A DNA stretch of 64,000 nucleotides, from contig NZ_JAFGZD010000024.1 of the NCBI RefSeq assembly GCF_017165765.1, forward strand, positions 1 through 64,000, in the 5' to 3' direction. Below the pieces are notes generated by a model. That model worked only from the letters and a program-made list of their open reading frames with translations, had not been told where the DNA came from and did no database searches. Every line of letters begins with the position of its first letter. The first letter of the stretch is position 1. Below, piece by piece: positions 34,414-44,954 of this stretch. The stretch is from Pseudomonas capsici (lineage in GTDB: Bacteria > Pseudomonadota > Gammaproteobacteria > Pseudomonadales > Pseudomonadaceae). A program made the translations under genes and the position numbers.

Positions 34414-34752
34414 TCAAACCTCGACATCCACCCACAGCCCCTGACGCGGCTCATTGTCGATCAAGGGCACGACAGGCACGGTGTTGTCGGCATTCAGGGA
34501 AGTACCGGGAACGGCAAACTGTTCGATATGCTCGCTCTCTTCTTCATGAGGATGACGCTGTTGCTGCTGGCGCTGCTGTTCTTCACGCAGCAGCAAGGCG
34601 CTTCGCTCGGCATCTTCATGACGAAGATCGATATTGGTTTCACTGGAGCTCGGTTGCACCGGTGCGACAGGTGGTATGTCCGGCATGCGCTTGGCCGGGT
34701 CCAGTTGCGACGTCACGGGTACCACACTCAGCGGAAGCGTCGGTTGCAGCAT
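34414..34752 (-). CDS. Hypothetical disordered protein
   Basis: 112 residues, rich in Pro, Glu and Gln (LLREEQQRQQQQRHPHEEESEH), with no hydrophobic segment, so probably disordered. The start is well fixed: AGGAGACGAAAATC precedes the ATG at 34752. Similar proteins are often mislabelled as aspartate-semialdehyde dehydrogenase in Pseudomonas databases (from memory), but no enzyme domain is present. Function unknown. Confidence 0.65.
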   Translation of the reverse strand: MLQPTLPLSVVPVTSQLDPAKRMPDIPPVAPVQPSSSETNIDLRHEDAERSALLLREEQQRQQQQRHPHEEESEHIEQFAVPGTSLNADNTVPVVPLIDNEPRQGLWVDVEV

Positions 34753-34967
34753 GATTTTCGTCTCCTGTTATTGGGCTTTCGGCTGCCATTCCGTCGACTT
34801 GAACGCCTTTCGGGAAAACTTTTGGACTATGTTTGGCGTAATAAGTGCCCGAAAGGGCATATTTGTCATCATCGGGACCGATAACAGGTGTTTTTTCACT
34901 CCCGTCTTTGGCTTCAGGGCGTGTTCCGTTAACATAGTCGGCTTTTTCAAAGCGGGAGTCAGGCAGC

Positions 34968-37814
34968 ATGGCGCAGCAGTATCAACCGGGGCAACGCTGG
35001 ATTAGCGACAGCGAAGCCGAGCTGGGTTTAGGCACCGTTCTGGCACAGGATGGCCGCTTATTGACCGTGCTCTATCCGGCCACTGGCGACACGCGTCAGT
35101 ACGCACTGCGTAATGCCCCATTGACCCGGGTACGCTTTTCTCCGGGCGATGTGATCACGCACTTCGAAAACTGGAAGATGACCGTGCGCGAAGTCGAGGA
35201 TATCGACGGGCTGCTGGTCTATCACGGCCTCAATGCGCAGAACGAATCCGTCACTCTGCCGGAAACCCAGCTGTCGAACTTCATCCAGTTCCGTCTGGCC
35301 ACCGACCGCCTGTTCGCCGGACAGATCGACCCGCTGGCGTGGTTCTCGCTGCGTTACAACACCCTCGAACACACCAGCCGCCAGTTGCAGTCCTCGCTGT
35401 GGGGCCTGGGCGGCGTGCGTGCCCAGCCTATCGCTCACCAGTTGCACATTGCCCGTGAAGTCGCCGACCGCATCGCGCCACGGGTCCTGCTGGCAGACGA
35501 AGTAGGTTTGGGTAAAACCATCGAAGCAGGTCTGGTTATCCATCGCCAGCTGCTTTCCGGCCGCGCCAGCCGCATCCTGATCCTGGTCCCGGAAAACCTT
35601 CAGCACCAGTGGCTGGTTGAAATGCGTCGTCGCTTCAACCTGCAGGTTGCGCTGTTCGACGCCGAGCGTTTCATCGAGAGCGATGCCGGCAACCCGTTCG
35701 AAGACACCCAACTGGCACTGGTCGCGCTGGAATGGCTGGTCGAGGACGAAAAGGCCCAGGACGCCCTGTTTGCCGCCGGCTGGGACCTGATGGTGGTCGA
35801 CGAAGCCCACCACCTGGTCTGGCACGAAGAAAAAGTCAGCCCCGAATACTCGCTGGTCGAGCAACTGGCCGAAGTCATTCCCGGTGTCCTGCTGCTGACC
35901 GCAACCCCCGAACAACTGGGCCAGGACAGCCACTTTGCCCGTCTGCGCCTGCTGGACCCGAACCGTTTCCACGACTTGCAGGCATTCCGCGCCGAAAGCG
36001 AAAACTACCGTCCGGTAGCCGAAGCCGTTCAAGAGTTGCTGGATAAAGGCAAGCTGTCGGACGCCGCACACCAGACCATTCACGGTTTCCTGGGGGCAGA
36101 AGGTGAAAGCCTGCTGAACGCCGTGAACACTGGCGATGAAGAGGCCAAGGCGCGCCTGATCCGCGAACTGCTGGATCGTCATGGCACCGGTCGCGTGCTT
36201 TTCCGTAATACCCGCGCTGCCGTTCAGGGCTTCCCCGAGCGCCAGTTGCATCAGTACCCGCTGCCCTGCCCTGCCGAATACCTGGAACTGCCGCTGGGCG
36301 AACATGCCGATCTGTACCCGGAAGTCAGCTTCCAGTCGCAGCCGGAGATCAGCGAAGAAGGACGCTGGTGGCGCTTCGACCCAAGGGTCGACTGGCTGAT
36401 CGACACCCTCAAGATGCTCAAGCGCGTCAAGGTGCTGGTCATCTGCGCCCACGCCGAAACCGCCATGGATCTGGAAGACGCGCTGCGCGTGCGCTCCGGC
36501 ATCCCGGCCACCGTGTTCCATGAAGGCATGAACATTCTGGAGCGCGACCGCGCAGCCGCCTATTTTGCCGATGAAGAGTTCGGCGCACAGGTGCTGATCT
36601 GTTCGGAAATCGGCAGTGAAGGCCGCAACTTCCAGTTCTCCCATCATCTGGTGCTGTTCGACCTGCCAGCGCACCCGGACCTGCTGGAGCAGCGTATCGG
36701 CCGTCTGGACCGTATCGGCCAGAAACACACCATCGAACTGCATGTGCCGTTCCTGGAAACCAGCCCGCAAGCGCGTCTGTTCCAGTGGTATCACGAGGCG
36801 CTCAATGCGTTCCTTAATACCTGCCCGACCGGCAACGCCCTGCAACACCAGTTCGGCCCGCGCCTGCTGCCGCTGCTGGAAAGCGGTGACGACGATGAAT
36901 GGCAGAGCCTGATCAACGAAGCCCGTACCGAGCGCGAGCGTCTGGAAAGCGAACTGCATACCGGTCGTGACCGTCTGCTGGAACTCAATTCCGGCGGCGC
37001 AGGCGAAGGCGAGGCGCTGGTAGAGGCGATTCTGGAACAGGACGATCAGTTCACCTTGCCGATCTACATGGAAACCCTGTTCGACGCCTTCGGTATCGAC
37101 AGCGAAGACCATTCGGAAAACGCCCTGATCCTCAAGCCGAGCGAGAAAATGCTCGACGCCAGCTTCCCGCTGGGCGACGACGAAGGCGTGACCATCACCT
37201 ACGACCGCAACCAGGCGCTGTCTCGCGAAGACATGCAGTTCATCACCTGGGAACACCCGATGGTTCAAGGCGGCATGGATCTGGTGTTGTCCGGCTCCAT
37301 GGGCAACACCTCGGTGGCGCTGATCAAGAACAAGGCACTCAAGCCGGGCACCGTGCTGCTGGAACTGATCTACGTCAGCGAAGTGGTCGCGCCGCGCTCG
37401 CTGCAACTGGGTCGCTACCTGCCGCCTGCTGCACTGCGCTGCCTGCTGGATGCAAACGGTAACGATCTGGCCAGCCGTGTCTCGTTCAATACCCTGAACG
37501 ATCAACTGGAAAGCGTGCCACGCGCCAGTGCCAACAAGTTCATCCAGGCGCAGCGCGATGTGCTGACGCCCAAGATCAATGCCGGTGAAGAGAAGATTGC
37601 TCCGAAACACGCCGAGCGCGTGGCCGAGGCACAACGTCGCCTGGCAGCCGATACCGAAGAGGAACTGGCGCGCCTGACTGCGTTGCAAGCCGTCAACCCG
37701 ACCGTTCGCGACAGCGAGCTGACCGCCCTGCGCACCCAGCGCGAACAAGGCCTGGCCATGCTTGAAAAAGCAGCGCTGCGCCTGGAAGCGATCCGGGTGC
37801 TGGTGGCTGGCTGA
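34968..37814 (+). CDS. rapA: RNA polymerase-associated helicase RapA
   Basis: 948-residue SWI2/SNF2 ATPase (HepA), near the 968 residues of E. coli RapA. N-terminal Tudor-like domains (about 1-110) precede the ATPase: LADEVGLGKTIEAGLV (Walker A), VVDEAHHLVW (Walker B), LLTATP, and ICSEIGSEGRNFQFSHHLVLFDLP with QRIGRLDRIGQ in the second lobe. It helps recycle RNA polymerase after termination. The genome context agrees with PA3308 (from memory). Confidence 0.96.
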   Translation: MAQQYQPGQRWISDSEAELGLGTVLAQDGRLLTVLYPATGDTRQYALRNAPLTRVRFSPGDVITHFENWKMTVREVEDIDGLLVYHGLNAQNESVTLPETQLSNFIQFRLATDRLFAGQIDPLAWFSLRYNTLEHTSRQLQSSLWGLGGVRAQPIAHQLHIAREVADRIAPRVLLADEVGLGKTIEAGLVIHRQLLSGRASRILILVPENLQHQWLVEMRRRFNLQVALFDAERFIESDAGNPFEDTQLALVALEWLVEDEKAQDALFAAGWDLMVVDEAHHLVWHEEKVSPEYSLVEQLAEVIPGVLLLTATPEQLGQDSHFARLRLLDPNRFHDLQAFRAESENYRPVAEAVQELLDKGKLSDAAHQTIHGFLGAEGESLLNAVNTGDEEAKARLIRELLDRHGTGRVLFRNTRAAVQGFPERQLHQYPLPCPAEYLELPLGEHADLYPEVSFQSQPEISEEGRWWRFDPRVDWLIDTLKMLKRVKVLVICAHAETAMDLEDALRVRSGIPATVFHEGMNILERDRAAAYFADEEFGAQVLICSEIGSEGRNFQFSHHLVLFDLPAHPDLLEQRIGRLDRIGQKHTIELHVPFLETSPQARLFQWYHEALNAFLNTCPTGNALQHQFGPRLLPLLESGDDDEWQSLINEARTERERLESELHTGRDRLLELNSGGAGEGEALVEAILEQDDQFTLPIYMETLFDAFGIDSEDHSENALILKPSEKMLDASFPLGDDEGVTITYDRNQALSREDMQFITWEHPMVQGGMDLVLSGSMGNTSVALIKNKALKPGTVLLELIYVSEVVAPRSLQLGRYLPPAALRCLLDANGNDLASRVSFNTLNDQLESVPRASANKFIQAQRDVLTPKINAGEEKIAPKHAERVAEAQRRLAADTEEELARLTALQAVNPTVRDSELTALRTQREQGLAMLEKAALRLEAIRVLVAG

Positions 37815-37846
37815 TAACCTGTTCGGTCAAGGCATAGCTGCTTGAA

Positions 37847-37933
37847 GTGGGAGGGGCCTTGGCCGCGACGACATGCTGAAAGGCAACACATTTTTCAGCG
37901 CCTGAACTGGCTGTCGCGGCCAAGGCCCCTCCC
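37847..37933. repeat. Palindromic repeat family A, copy 3
   Basis: GTGGGAGGGGCCTTGGCCGC and GCGGCCAAGGCCCCTCCCA arms enclose GGCAACACATTTTTCAGCGCC. Interior orientation matches the copy at 15805. It separates the convergent rapA and MFS genes. Confidence 0.82.
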
Positions 37934-37970
37934 AAGGATTGCGGCCCGGCAACCTGCCTCTACATGACGC

Positions 37971-39308
37971 CTACCGAGGATTCAGCATCCTGTCGGTCAT
38001 CCGCTTGGCATCTCTTGTGAAACAACGCGAAGCCAGCAGCAGAAACACCAGGGTCATGCCCAGGGTCACCGGGATCAGGTACATCGCATCGTGCAATCCG
38101 GTGGCCTTGAAGCTTTCATCCATCTGCACCGCTCCCGCCAGCGTCATCGCTTCATGGGCATAGTGATCGGATAACCAGCCGACCACTACCGGCCCAAGTC
38201 CACCGCCCAGCAGATACAACCCGGCAAAGAACAAGGCCATGGCCGTCGCCCGCAGACGCGGCTCCACCACATCCTGAATGGCGGTGTAGACGCAGGTATA
38301 GAAGTTATAGGCAAACAGCCAGCCGACGCTGAATACCGCGACAAACACCCCGATCTCGACGCGTCCCGCATGCAGGGCATAACCCGTGGCCAATGTAGCG
38401 ATCAGCATGCTGAACGCCGCAAACAACAGCCGTCCATTGGGCGAGCGTTGGTGCAGCTTGTCCGCGATCAGGCCGCCCAGGGTCAAGCCGATCAGCCCGG
38501 TGAAGCCGACGATGATCCCGGTCGCCACCGCCGCTTCCTGCAGAGACACCTGAAAGTAGCGTTGCAGCATCGGCACCATGAACGAGTTGCAGGCATAGGT
38601 CGCAAAGTTGAAGGTCAGCCCCGCCAGCACCAGCCAGCAAAAGGTCGGAATCGATAACACCCGGCGAACCGGCTTTTCGATTTTCTCCTCGGCCATCTGC
38701 ACACTTTCGGCAGCCCCACGCTTGGGCTCACGAATCATGAAGATGAACACCGCCAGAATCAGGCCGGGAACTGCTGCGATAAAGAATGGGGCCCGCCAGC
38801 TGTCGAACGCCTTGACCATCGCACCAATGGTGAAGAATGCCAGCAGCAGCCCCAGGGGCAGACCCAGCATGAAAATGCCGATGGCTCGCGAACGACGATG
38901 AGCCGGGAACAGGTCACCGATCAATGAGTTGGCCGCTGGCGCATAACTGGCTTCACCGATCCCGACGCCCATGCGCACCAGCAGGAACGTCCAGAAACTG
39001 TTGACCATCCCGTTGACTGCCGTCAGTCCGCTCCAGACAGCAAGCCCCCACCCCATCAGTTTCTTGCGCGACCCGGTATCGGCCATGCGCCCCAGAGGCA
39101 AGCCTGCAATCGCATAGACCAGAGTAAACGCCGTACCCAGAATCCCGAGCTGAAAGTCACTCAGGTGCCACTCCTTGCGAATGGGCTCGGTGATGATCGC
39201 CGGAATCGCTCGATCGAAGAAGTTGAACAGGTTGGCCAGAAACAGCAGAAACAAAACGCGCCAGGCATTGGAAGCCTGGACTGAGCTGTCGGTCGGGGGG
39301 TTGTTCAT
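37971..39308 (-). CDS. MFS transporter (spinster-like)
   Basis: 445 residues with 12 hydrophobic segments. The MFS signature GRMADTGSRKKLMGWGLAVWS lies between segments 2 and 3, and the N-terminus (LFLLFLANLFNFFDRAIP) resembles spinster-type permeases. A charged loop (REPKRGAAESVQMAEEKIEKPVRR) divides the halves. Substrate unknown. Divergent from the MHYT-domain gene with a 320-base intergenic region. Confidence 0.9.
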   Translation of the reverse strand: MNNPPTDSSVQASNAWRVLFLLFLANLFNFFDRAIPAIITEPIRKEWHLSDFQLGILGTAFTLVYAIAGLPLGRMADTGSRKKLMGWGLAVWSGLTAVNGMVNSFWTFLLVRMGVGIGEASYAPAANSLIGDLFPAHRRSRAIGIFMLGLPLGLLLAFFTIGAMVKAFDSWRAPFFIAAVPGLILAVFIFMIREPKRGAAESVQMAEEKIEKPVRRVLSIPTFCWLVLAGLTFNFATYACNSFMVPMLQRYFQVSLQEAAVATGIIVGFTGLIGLTLGGLIADKLHQRSPNGRLLFAAFSMLIATLATGYALHAGRVEIGVFVAVFSVGWLFAYNFYTCVYTAIQDVVEPRLRATAMALFFAGLYLLGGGLGPVVVGWLSDHYAHEAMTLAGAVQMDESFKATGLHDAMYLIPVTLGMTLVFLLLASRCFTRDAKRMTDRMLNPR

Positions 39309-39629
39309 GAGGCATCCATCCCTTTTTTTCTGCTTACTCTAGAGCCCCGCCGCCCAATCGACTGTAAACATTCGTAAAAGGCCTCAAATCCAGGAATTCA
39401 GTTTTTTATAACGATTGGTTATTGAAGCAATTCCATTTTTTTGAGTGTTGACACTGGCAGGATTTTTTCAGCTTCTATACTCATGTCTATTCGCCACGCT
39501 CAGGTTTGTAGGGAAAGTCGGCAAGCGATCCTCAGGCAAGGTGAAAACGCCGCATGAGCGACGCGCAGCTACTTTACGTACAGAGCCTGGAGCCTCGGTG
39601 AACCCTGGCAGTGAACAATAGGGCTCGCT
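39309..39629. promoter_or_regulatory. Divergent control region and long leader
   Basis: About 320 bases, AT-rich near 39400-39480. A TTGACA (39448) and a TATACT (39476) occur with 22 bases between, longer than ideal. Roughly 150 transcribed leader bases would precede the MHYT gene. The GC-rich part (39510-39600) could fold, but I cannot assign it to a riboswitch. Confidence 0.4.
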
Positions 39630-41942
39630 ATGGAATGGCTCGGTTTGAATATGTTTGTCGGTTTTCCGGCCAACGGGCAATTACTGATCAACTGCAGTCA
39701 TAACCTGTTTCTGGTGGCGCTGGCCTACGGAGTCGCGTGCGCAGCCTGCTTTGCAACGCTGGATATCTCGGATCGGGTCATTCAGGTCGAGGCGAGCAAG
39801 AATCGTCGTGTCTGGAAAGCCCTGGCCGCGCTATGCCTGGCGGGCGGTATCTGGGCCATGCACTTCATCAGCATGCTGGCTTTCCAGGCACCGCTGAAAA
39901 TCAGTTATGACCTGCCCATCACCGTTTCGTCGCTGCTGATCGTGCTGGCCGCCGGGCTGCTCGCCGTCAAGGCACTGAGCATGGAAACCCTGAGCATCAA
40001 GCGTTGCCTGATCACAGCCCTGATCATGGGGCTGGCCATCAGTGTCATGCATTACGTCGGCATGGCGGCCATGCGCTCCGATGCCACGCAGTATTACGAT
40101 CCGGGCATGTTTGCCCTGTCGATTCTGGTTGCCATCCTGGCCAGCATTGCGTTGCTGACCCTTTCCAGGCATTTGCGCCATCACAGCGGCATGTTTCACC
40201 AGATGTTCAGGTACGGCGTCAGCCTGTTGCTGGGCGCGGGTCTGCTGACCATGCATCTGATGGGCATGGAGGCCCTGCAACTGGTCCTGCCCCTGGAAGT
40301 GCAACTGCAGATCCCCAACACCGAAAACAGCCAGCAACTGGGGCTGACCATCGCCATCATCACCTTGTTGATCATTGCCGGCAGTATCAGCGCGGCGATG
40401 GCCGACAAGAAGCTGCAAAGCAAGGAGCATGACCTGCAGCGGGTCAACGCCCTGCTCAGCCAGCTGGATCAGGCCCGGGTATCGTTGCAGCAGGTTGCCC
40501 ACTACGACCCGTTGACCAACCTCATCAACCGACGCGGGTTCAACCAGATATTCGGGGAGAAGCTGCTGGAACACAGCGTCAGCAACGGCATGCTGGCGGT
40601 GATGTTTCTGGATATCGACCACTTCAAGCGTATCAACGACAGCCTGGGCCATGACGCCGGCGATGAACTGCTGAAGGTCATTGCCGAACGGATCCGCAGC
40701 GCAACGCGGATTCAGGATGTGGTGGCGCGCTTCGGGGGCGACGAGTTCTGCATCCTGCTCAGCATTCCCGACTACGAAGAGGCACGGCATCTGGCTTATC
40801 GGGTCATGCAGAAGATGAAGGAAACCATCGCCCTGGCTGGGCGGCGCATGGTCATGACCACCAGTATCGGCATCGCAGTCTTTCCCCGTGACGGTTCAAC
40901 CTGCGACGAACTGCTCAAGCACGCGGATCTGGCGCTCTATCAATCCAAGGGCAACGGCCGTAACCGGGTCAACTTCTTCAGCCCGGCTCTCAAGACCAAA
41001 GCCAGCCTGGAACTGCATCTGGAAGAAGAACTGCGCAATGCCCTGCGCGAAGAAACGGGCCTGCAGGTCTACTACCAACCCATCGTCGACCTGCGAACCG
41101 GTCATGTGGCCAAACTCGAAGCACTGGTGCGCTGGCATCATCCGCAACATGGCCTGCTGATACCCGACCGTTTCATCGGCATCGCCGAGGCCAACGGGCT
41201 GATTGCCGAACTGGACAACTGGGTGTTGCGCCGTGCCTGCAAGGACCTGGGTGCCCTGCGCCTGGACGGGTTCGACAAGATGATCATTGCGGTGAACTGC
41301 TCGGCGCTCAACCTGGCCAGGGATGAACTGGCCCATGAAGTCGAGCAGGCATTGAGCGAGGCCAACGTCTCCCCCGGTCGTCTGGAACTGGAGGTGACCG
41401 AGAACGCCCTGATGGGCAATATCAGCAACACCATCGTGATGCTCAAGCACATTCGCAGCCTGGGTGTCTCGCTCTCCATCGACGACTTCGGCACCGGCTA
41501 TTCATCACTGGCCTATCTCAAGCGCCTGCCGCTGGACACCCTGAAGATCGACCGCTCCTTCATCATCGACATTCCCAAGTCGCCACAGGACATGGAGATC
41601 GTCCAGGCGATTATCGTCATGGCGCACACCTTGCGCCTGAAAGTCGTGACAGAAGGCGTGGAAACCCCGGCGCAACTGGAGTTCCTCAGCCAGTACGGCT
41701 GCGATTATGTGCAAGGCTATCTGTTCAGCAAGCCGCAACCGCTGGAGCGCCTGCTGCCGCTGGTCAAGCAGATGAACCAGCGCGAACCCGCGAGCCTTTT
41801 GCCAAACGCCCTGGTGTTTGAAATCAAGGATCTTGACGCAGAGATTCCCCGCTCACTGGATCTTTTCAGTGACCTGCCGGGCAGCGAACACCAGGCAGTA
41901 CGCAGCGCAACCCGCACAAAACGCTCCAGATGGTCGGATTGA
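39630..41942 (+). CDS. MHYT-GGDEF-EAL c-di-GMP protein (NbdA-like)
   Basis: 770 residues. The N-terminal MHYT sensor has seven membrane segments and three motifs (AMHFISM, VMHYVGM, TMHLMGM) thought to bind copper and sense oxygen, CO or NO. A cytoplasmic diguanylate cyclase domain has an intact FGGDEF site (about residue 370) and an RxxD inhibition motif five residues before it (RIQD). The EAL domain (from about 490) keeps EALVRW, EVTENAL, DDFGTGYSS, KIDRSF and EGVET, so is likely an active phosphodiesterase. NbdA of P. aeruginosa, in the same gene neighbourhood, has a degenerate GGDEF, so this homologue may differ in regulation. Confidence 0.92.
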   Translation: MEWLGLNMFVGFPANGQLLINCSHNLFLVALAYGVACAACFATLDISDRVIQVEASKNRRVWKALAALCLAGGIWAMHFISMLAFQAPLKISYDLPITVSSLLIVLAAGLLAVKALSMETLSIKRCLITALIMGLAISVMHYVGMAAMRSDATQYYDPGMFALSILVAILASIALLTLSRHLRHHSGMFHQMFRYGVSLLLGAGLLTMHLMGMEALQLVLPLEVQLQIPNTENSQQLGLTIAIITLLIIAGSISAAMADKKLQSKEHDLQRVNALLSQLDQARVSLQQVAHYDPLTNLINRRGFNQIFGEKLLEHSVSNGMLAVMFLDIDHFKRINDSLGHDAGDELLKVIAERIRSATRIQDVVARFGGDEFCILLSIPDYEEARHLAYRVMQKMKETIALAGRRMVMTTSIGIAVFPRDGSTCDELLKHADLALYQSKGNGRNRVNFFSPALKTKASLELHLEEELRNALREETGLQVYYQPIVDLRTGHVAKLEALVRWHHPQHGLLIPDRFIGIAEANGLIAELDNWVLRRACKDLGALRLDGFDKMIIAVNCSALNLARDELAHEVEQALSEANVSPGRLELEVTENALMGNISNTIVMLKHIRSLGVSLSIDDFGTGYSSLAYLKRLPLDTLKIDRSFIIDIPKSPQDMEIVQAIIVMAHTLRLKVVTEGVETPAQLEFLSQYGCDYVQGYLFSKPQPLERLLPLVKQMNQREPASLLPNALVFEIKDLDAEIPRSLDLFSDLPGSEHQAVRSATRTKRSRWSD

Positions 41943-41996
41943 AGAACAGGGATCGGTGAAGGCGCGCCCTTCGGATGCGCCATTACAGTGCAAGCG

Positions 41997-42302
41997 TCAG
42001 CCTCGCGCCCTGTTCTGGATCAGCACCCAGGGCGAGACGACTACCGCCCACAGCAGCGGATCGCTTTCCACAAGCTCCATGGCCTTTGACTCGGACACCT
42101 TGCCGACCTGTCCACTGGCCAGCCAGGCGGAAACCCGGGTAGCGTCATTTTCAGCCACAGCCTCGGCAACCTCGATCAGATCCAGTGGTTCCTCGACCCA
42201 CAACAGGGCACCTTTGGCAAAGAATGGTTGCAATTCTTTCCAGCTGATCGAAGCCGTTTCGCCAAGCAGTTTGGCATAGAGGGTGCTAGGTTCTTGCTTC
42301 AT
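41997..42302 (-). CDS. DUF2288 family protein
   Basis: 101 residues starting MKQEPSTLYAKLLGETASISWKELQPFF, the DUF2288 pattern, with FFAKGALLWVEEPLDLIEVAEAVAENDA. Small soluble protein, function unknown, widespread in gammaproteobacteria and cyanobacteria. ATG at 42302 has GGTGAAA upstream; a TTG four codons earlier is the only alternative. Confidence 0.82.
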   Translation of the reverse strand: MKQEPSTLYAKLLGETASISWKELQPFFAKGALLWVEEPLDLIEVAEAVAENDATRVSAWLASGQVGKVSESKAMELVESDPLLWAVVVSPWVLIQNRARG

Positions 42303-42635
42303 GGGTTTCACCAAAAGAAAAATCGGCGCAATGATAGCGCCGCCTTTTCCGCAGACAAACCCGAATGCGCATTAATCGATCATCGGAAAGTTATTCATGG
42401 GTCCATGAAATGGGGGTCGAATTCATGGGCTTAATTGGTTGAATTATGTAACTTTCTTTCGATTAAGCGACATCAACCGATTTCCCTCCCTGCGCCCAGC
42501 TTTTCAAGCCATCGACCAGCACTCTAAACTGTTCCGGTACAGTTGGCAGAGCCGGGGAGGCGATCGGTTATCACGTCCGATCCTGCAGCTTTAGCCATCA
42601 GGATTATAAAAACTACAACGCAAGAGTGGAGCATC
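42303..42635. promoter_or_regulatory. braC upstream region
   Basis: About 330 bases without a gene. It contains TTATGTAACTT (42444-42454), the inverse of an 11-mer found twice upstream of nhaA, and an A-rich stretch (ATAAAAACTACAAC) just before the ribosome site of braC. Catabolite control through Hfq/Crc at A-rich leaders is known for amino-acid uptake genes in Pseudomonas, but the exact motif is not matched here. Confidence 0.4.
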
Positions 42636-43763
42636 ATGACTAAGGGTACCAAGAAGCTTTCGAAGCTGTTTGCCGCATTGGTTATGGCGGGAGTTGCCAG
42701 CCATTCGTTCGCAGCAGATACCATCAAGATCGGCATCGCAGGTCCGAAGACCGGCGCAGTCGCTCAGTATGGCGATATGCAGTTCAGCGGTGCGAAAATG
42801 GCCATCGAACAGATCAACGCCAAGGGCGGCGTTGATGGCAAGAAGCTTGAAGCTGTCGAATACGACGACGCCTGCGACCCGAAACAAGCGGTTGCCGTGG
42901 CCAACAAGATCGTCAACGACGGCGTGAAGTTCGTCATCGGCCACCTGTGCTCCAGCTCGGCCCAACCGGCTTCGGACGTCTACGAAGACGAAGGCATCAT
43001 CATGGTGACTCCGGCCGCTACCAGCCCGGACATCACTTCCCGTGGCTACAAGCTGGTGTTCCGCACCATCGGTCTGGACAGCGCTCAAGGCCCGGCTGCA
43101 GGCGACTATATTGCCAAGCAGGTCAAACCCAAGGTCGTTGCCGTCATCCACGACAAGCAGCAGTACGGTGAAGGCATTGCCACTGCAGTCAAGCAGACCC
43201 TTGAAAAGGACGGCGTGAAAGTTGCCCTGTTCGAAGGTATCAATGCTGGCGACAAGGACTTCTCTTCGCTGATCGCCAAGATGAAACAGGCCAACGTCGA
43301 CTTCGTCTACTACGGCGGCTACCACCCGGAACTGGGCCTGATCCTGCGCCAGTCCCAGGAAAAAGGCCTGAAAGCCGGCTTCATGGGCCCTGAAGGCGTG
43401 GGTAACGCTTCGATCTCGCAGATTGCCCAGGATGCTTCCGAAGGCCTGCTGGTCACCCTGCCTGCCTCCTTCGACCAGGATCCGGCCAACAAGGCTCTGG
43501 TTGATGCCTTCAAGGCCAAGAAAGAAGACCCGAGCGGTCCGTTCGTGTTCCCGTCCTACTCGGCCGTGACCGTGATTGCCGACGCAATCAAGATCGCCAA
43601 GAGCGAAGACACCGACAAGGTCGCCGCTGCCCTGCGTGCCAACACCTTCAAGACTCCGACCGGCGACCTGGCATTCGATGCCAAGGGCGACCTGAAGGAC
43701 TTCAAGTTCGTGGTTTACACCTGGCACAAAGACGGCACCAAGACCGAGGCTCCCGTGAAGTAA
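42636..43763 (+). CDS. braC: Branched-chain amino acid-binding protein BraC
   Basis: 375 residues: signal peptide cleaved after SHSFA, then the periplasmic binding fold starting DTIKIGIAGPKTGAVAQYGDMQFSGAKMAIEQIN, as in LivJ/BraC. Binds Leu, Ile, Val and some other amino acids and delivers them to BraDEFG. GTGGAG precedes the ATG at 42636, ruling out the longer frame. A terminator follows, so BraC can be made in excess over the membrane parts. Confidence 0.95.
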   Translation: MTKGTKKLSKLFAALVMAGVASHSFAADTIKIGIAGPKTGAVAQYGDMQFSGAKMAIEQINAKGGVDGKKLEAVEYDDACDPKQAVAVANKIVNDGVKFVIGHLCSSSAQPASDVYEDEGIIMVTPAATSPDITSRGYKLVFRTIGLDSAQGPAAGDYIAKQVKPKVVAVIHDKQQYGEGIATAVKQTLEKDGVKVALFEGINAGDKDFSSLIAKMKQANVDFVYYGGYHPELGLILRQSQEKGLKAGFMGPEGVGNASISQIAQDASEGLLVTLPASFDQDPANKALVDAFKAKKEDPSGPFVFPSYSAVTVIADAIKIAKSEDTDKVAAALRANTFKTPTGDLAFDAKGDLKDFKFVVYTWHKDGTKTEAPVK

Positions 43764-43786
43764 TCACGTGCCTTGATCGACCTCAG

Positions 43787-43815
43787 AGCCCACTGCTACC
43801 TCAGTGGGCTTTGTT
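43787..43815 (+). terminator. Attenuating terminator between braC and braD
   Basis: Nine-bp arms AGCCCACTG and CAGTGGGCT around CTACCT, followed by TTGTTTT. It would reduce transcription of braDEFG relative to braC, a usual arrangement for binding-protein operons. Confidence 0.85.
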
Positions 43816-44024
43816 TTGCGAGGCGCATGGATCCCACAGGGTCCTGACGTCCCTGAATATCTTGAAACCGTTACCCGTGATTCACGAGGGGCTGCTGTCG
43901 TTTGCGCACGGCTCGTGCTGAAACGGCAACAGACCCAGCTGCATCAACGTGGACCCAGAGCACGACGTGCAGCCGGTAGAGATTCAACCAGTGAAACACA
44001 GAGCAGGTTTTTAGGAGCGCTGTA

Positions 44025-44950
<926 letters not shown>

Positions 44951-44954
<4 letters not shown>

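Noticed and set aside
35058..37748. 896-codon open frame antisense to rapA
   Set aside because: Same cause: GC-rich antisense shadow, no ribosome site, no domain; RapA motifs are complete on the other strand.
39510..39600. Possible c-di-GMP riboswitch before the MHYT gene
   Set aside because: A segment GCGACGCGCAGC recalls the GEMM-I core, but the receptor and tetraloop parts are not matched, so it is not called.
42603..42625. Hfq/Crc A-rich site before braC
   Set aside because: A-rich, but does not match the AANAANAA pattern well enough to call.
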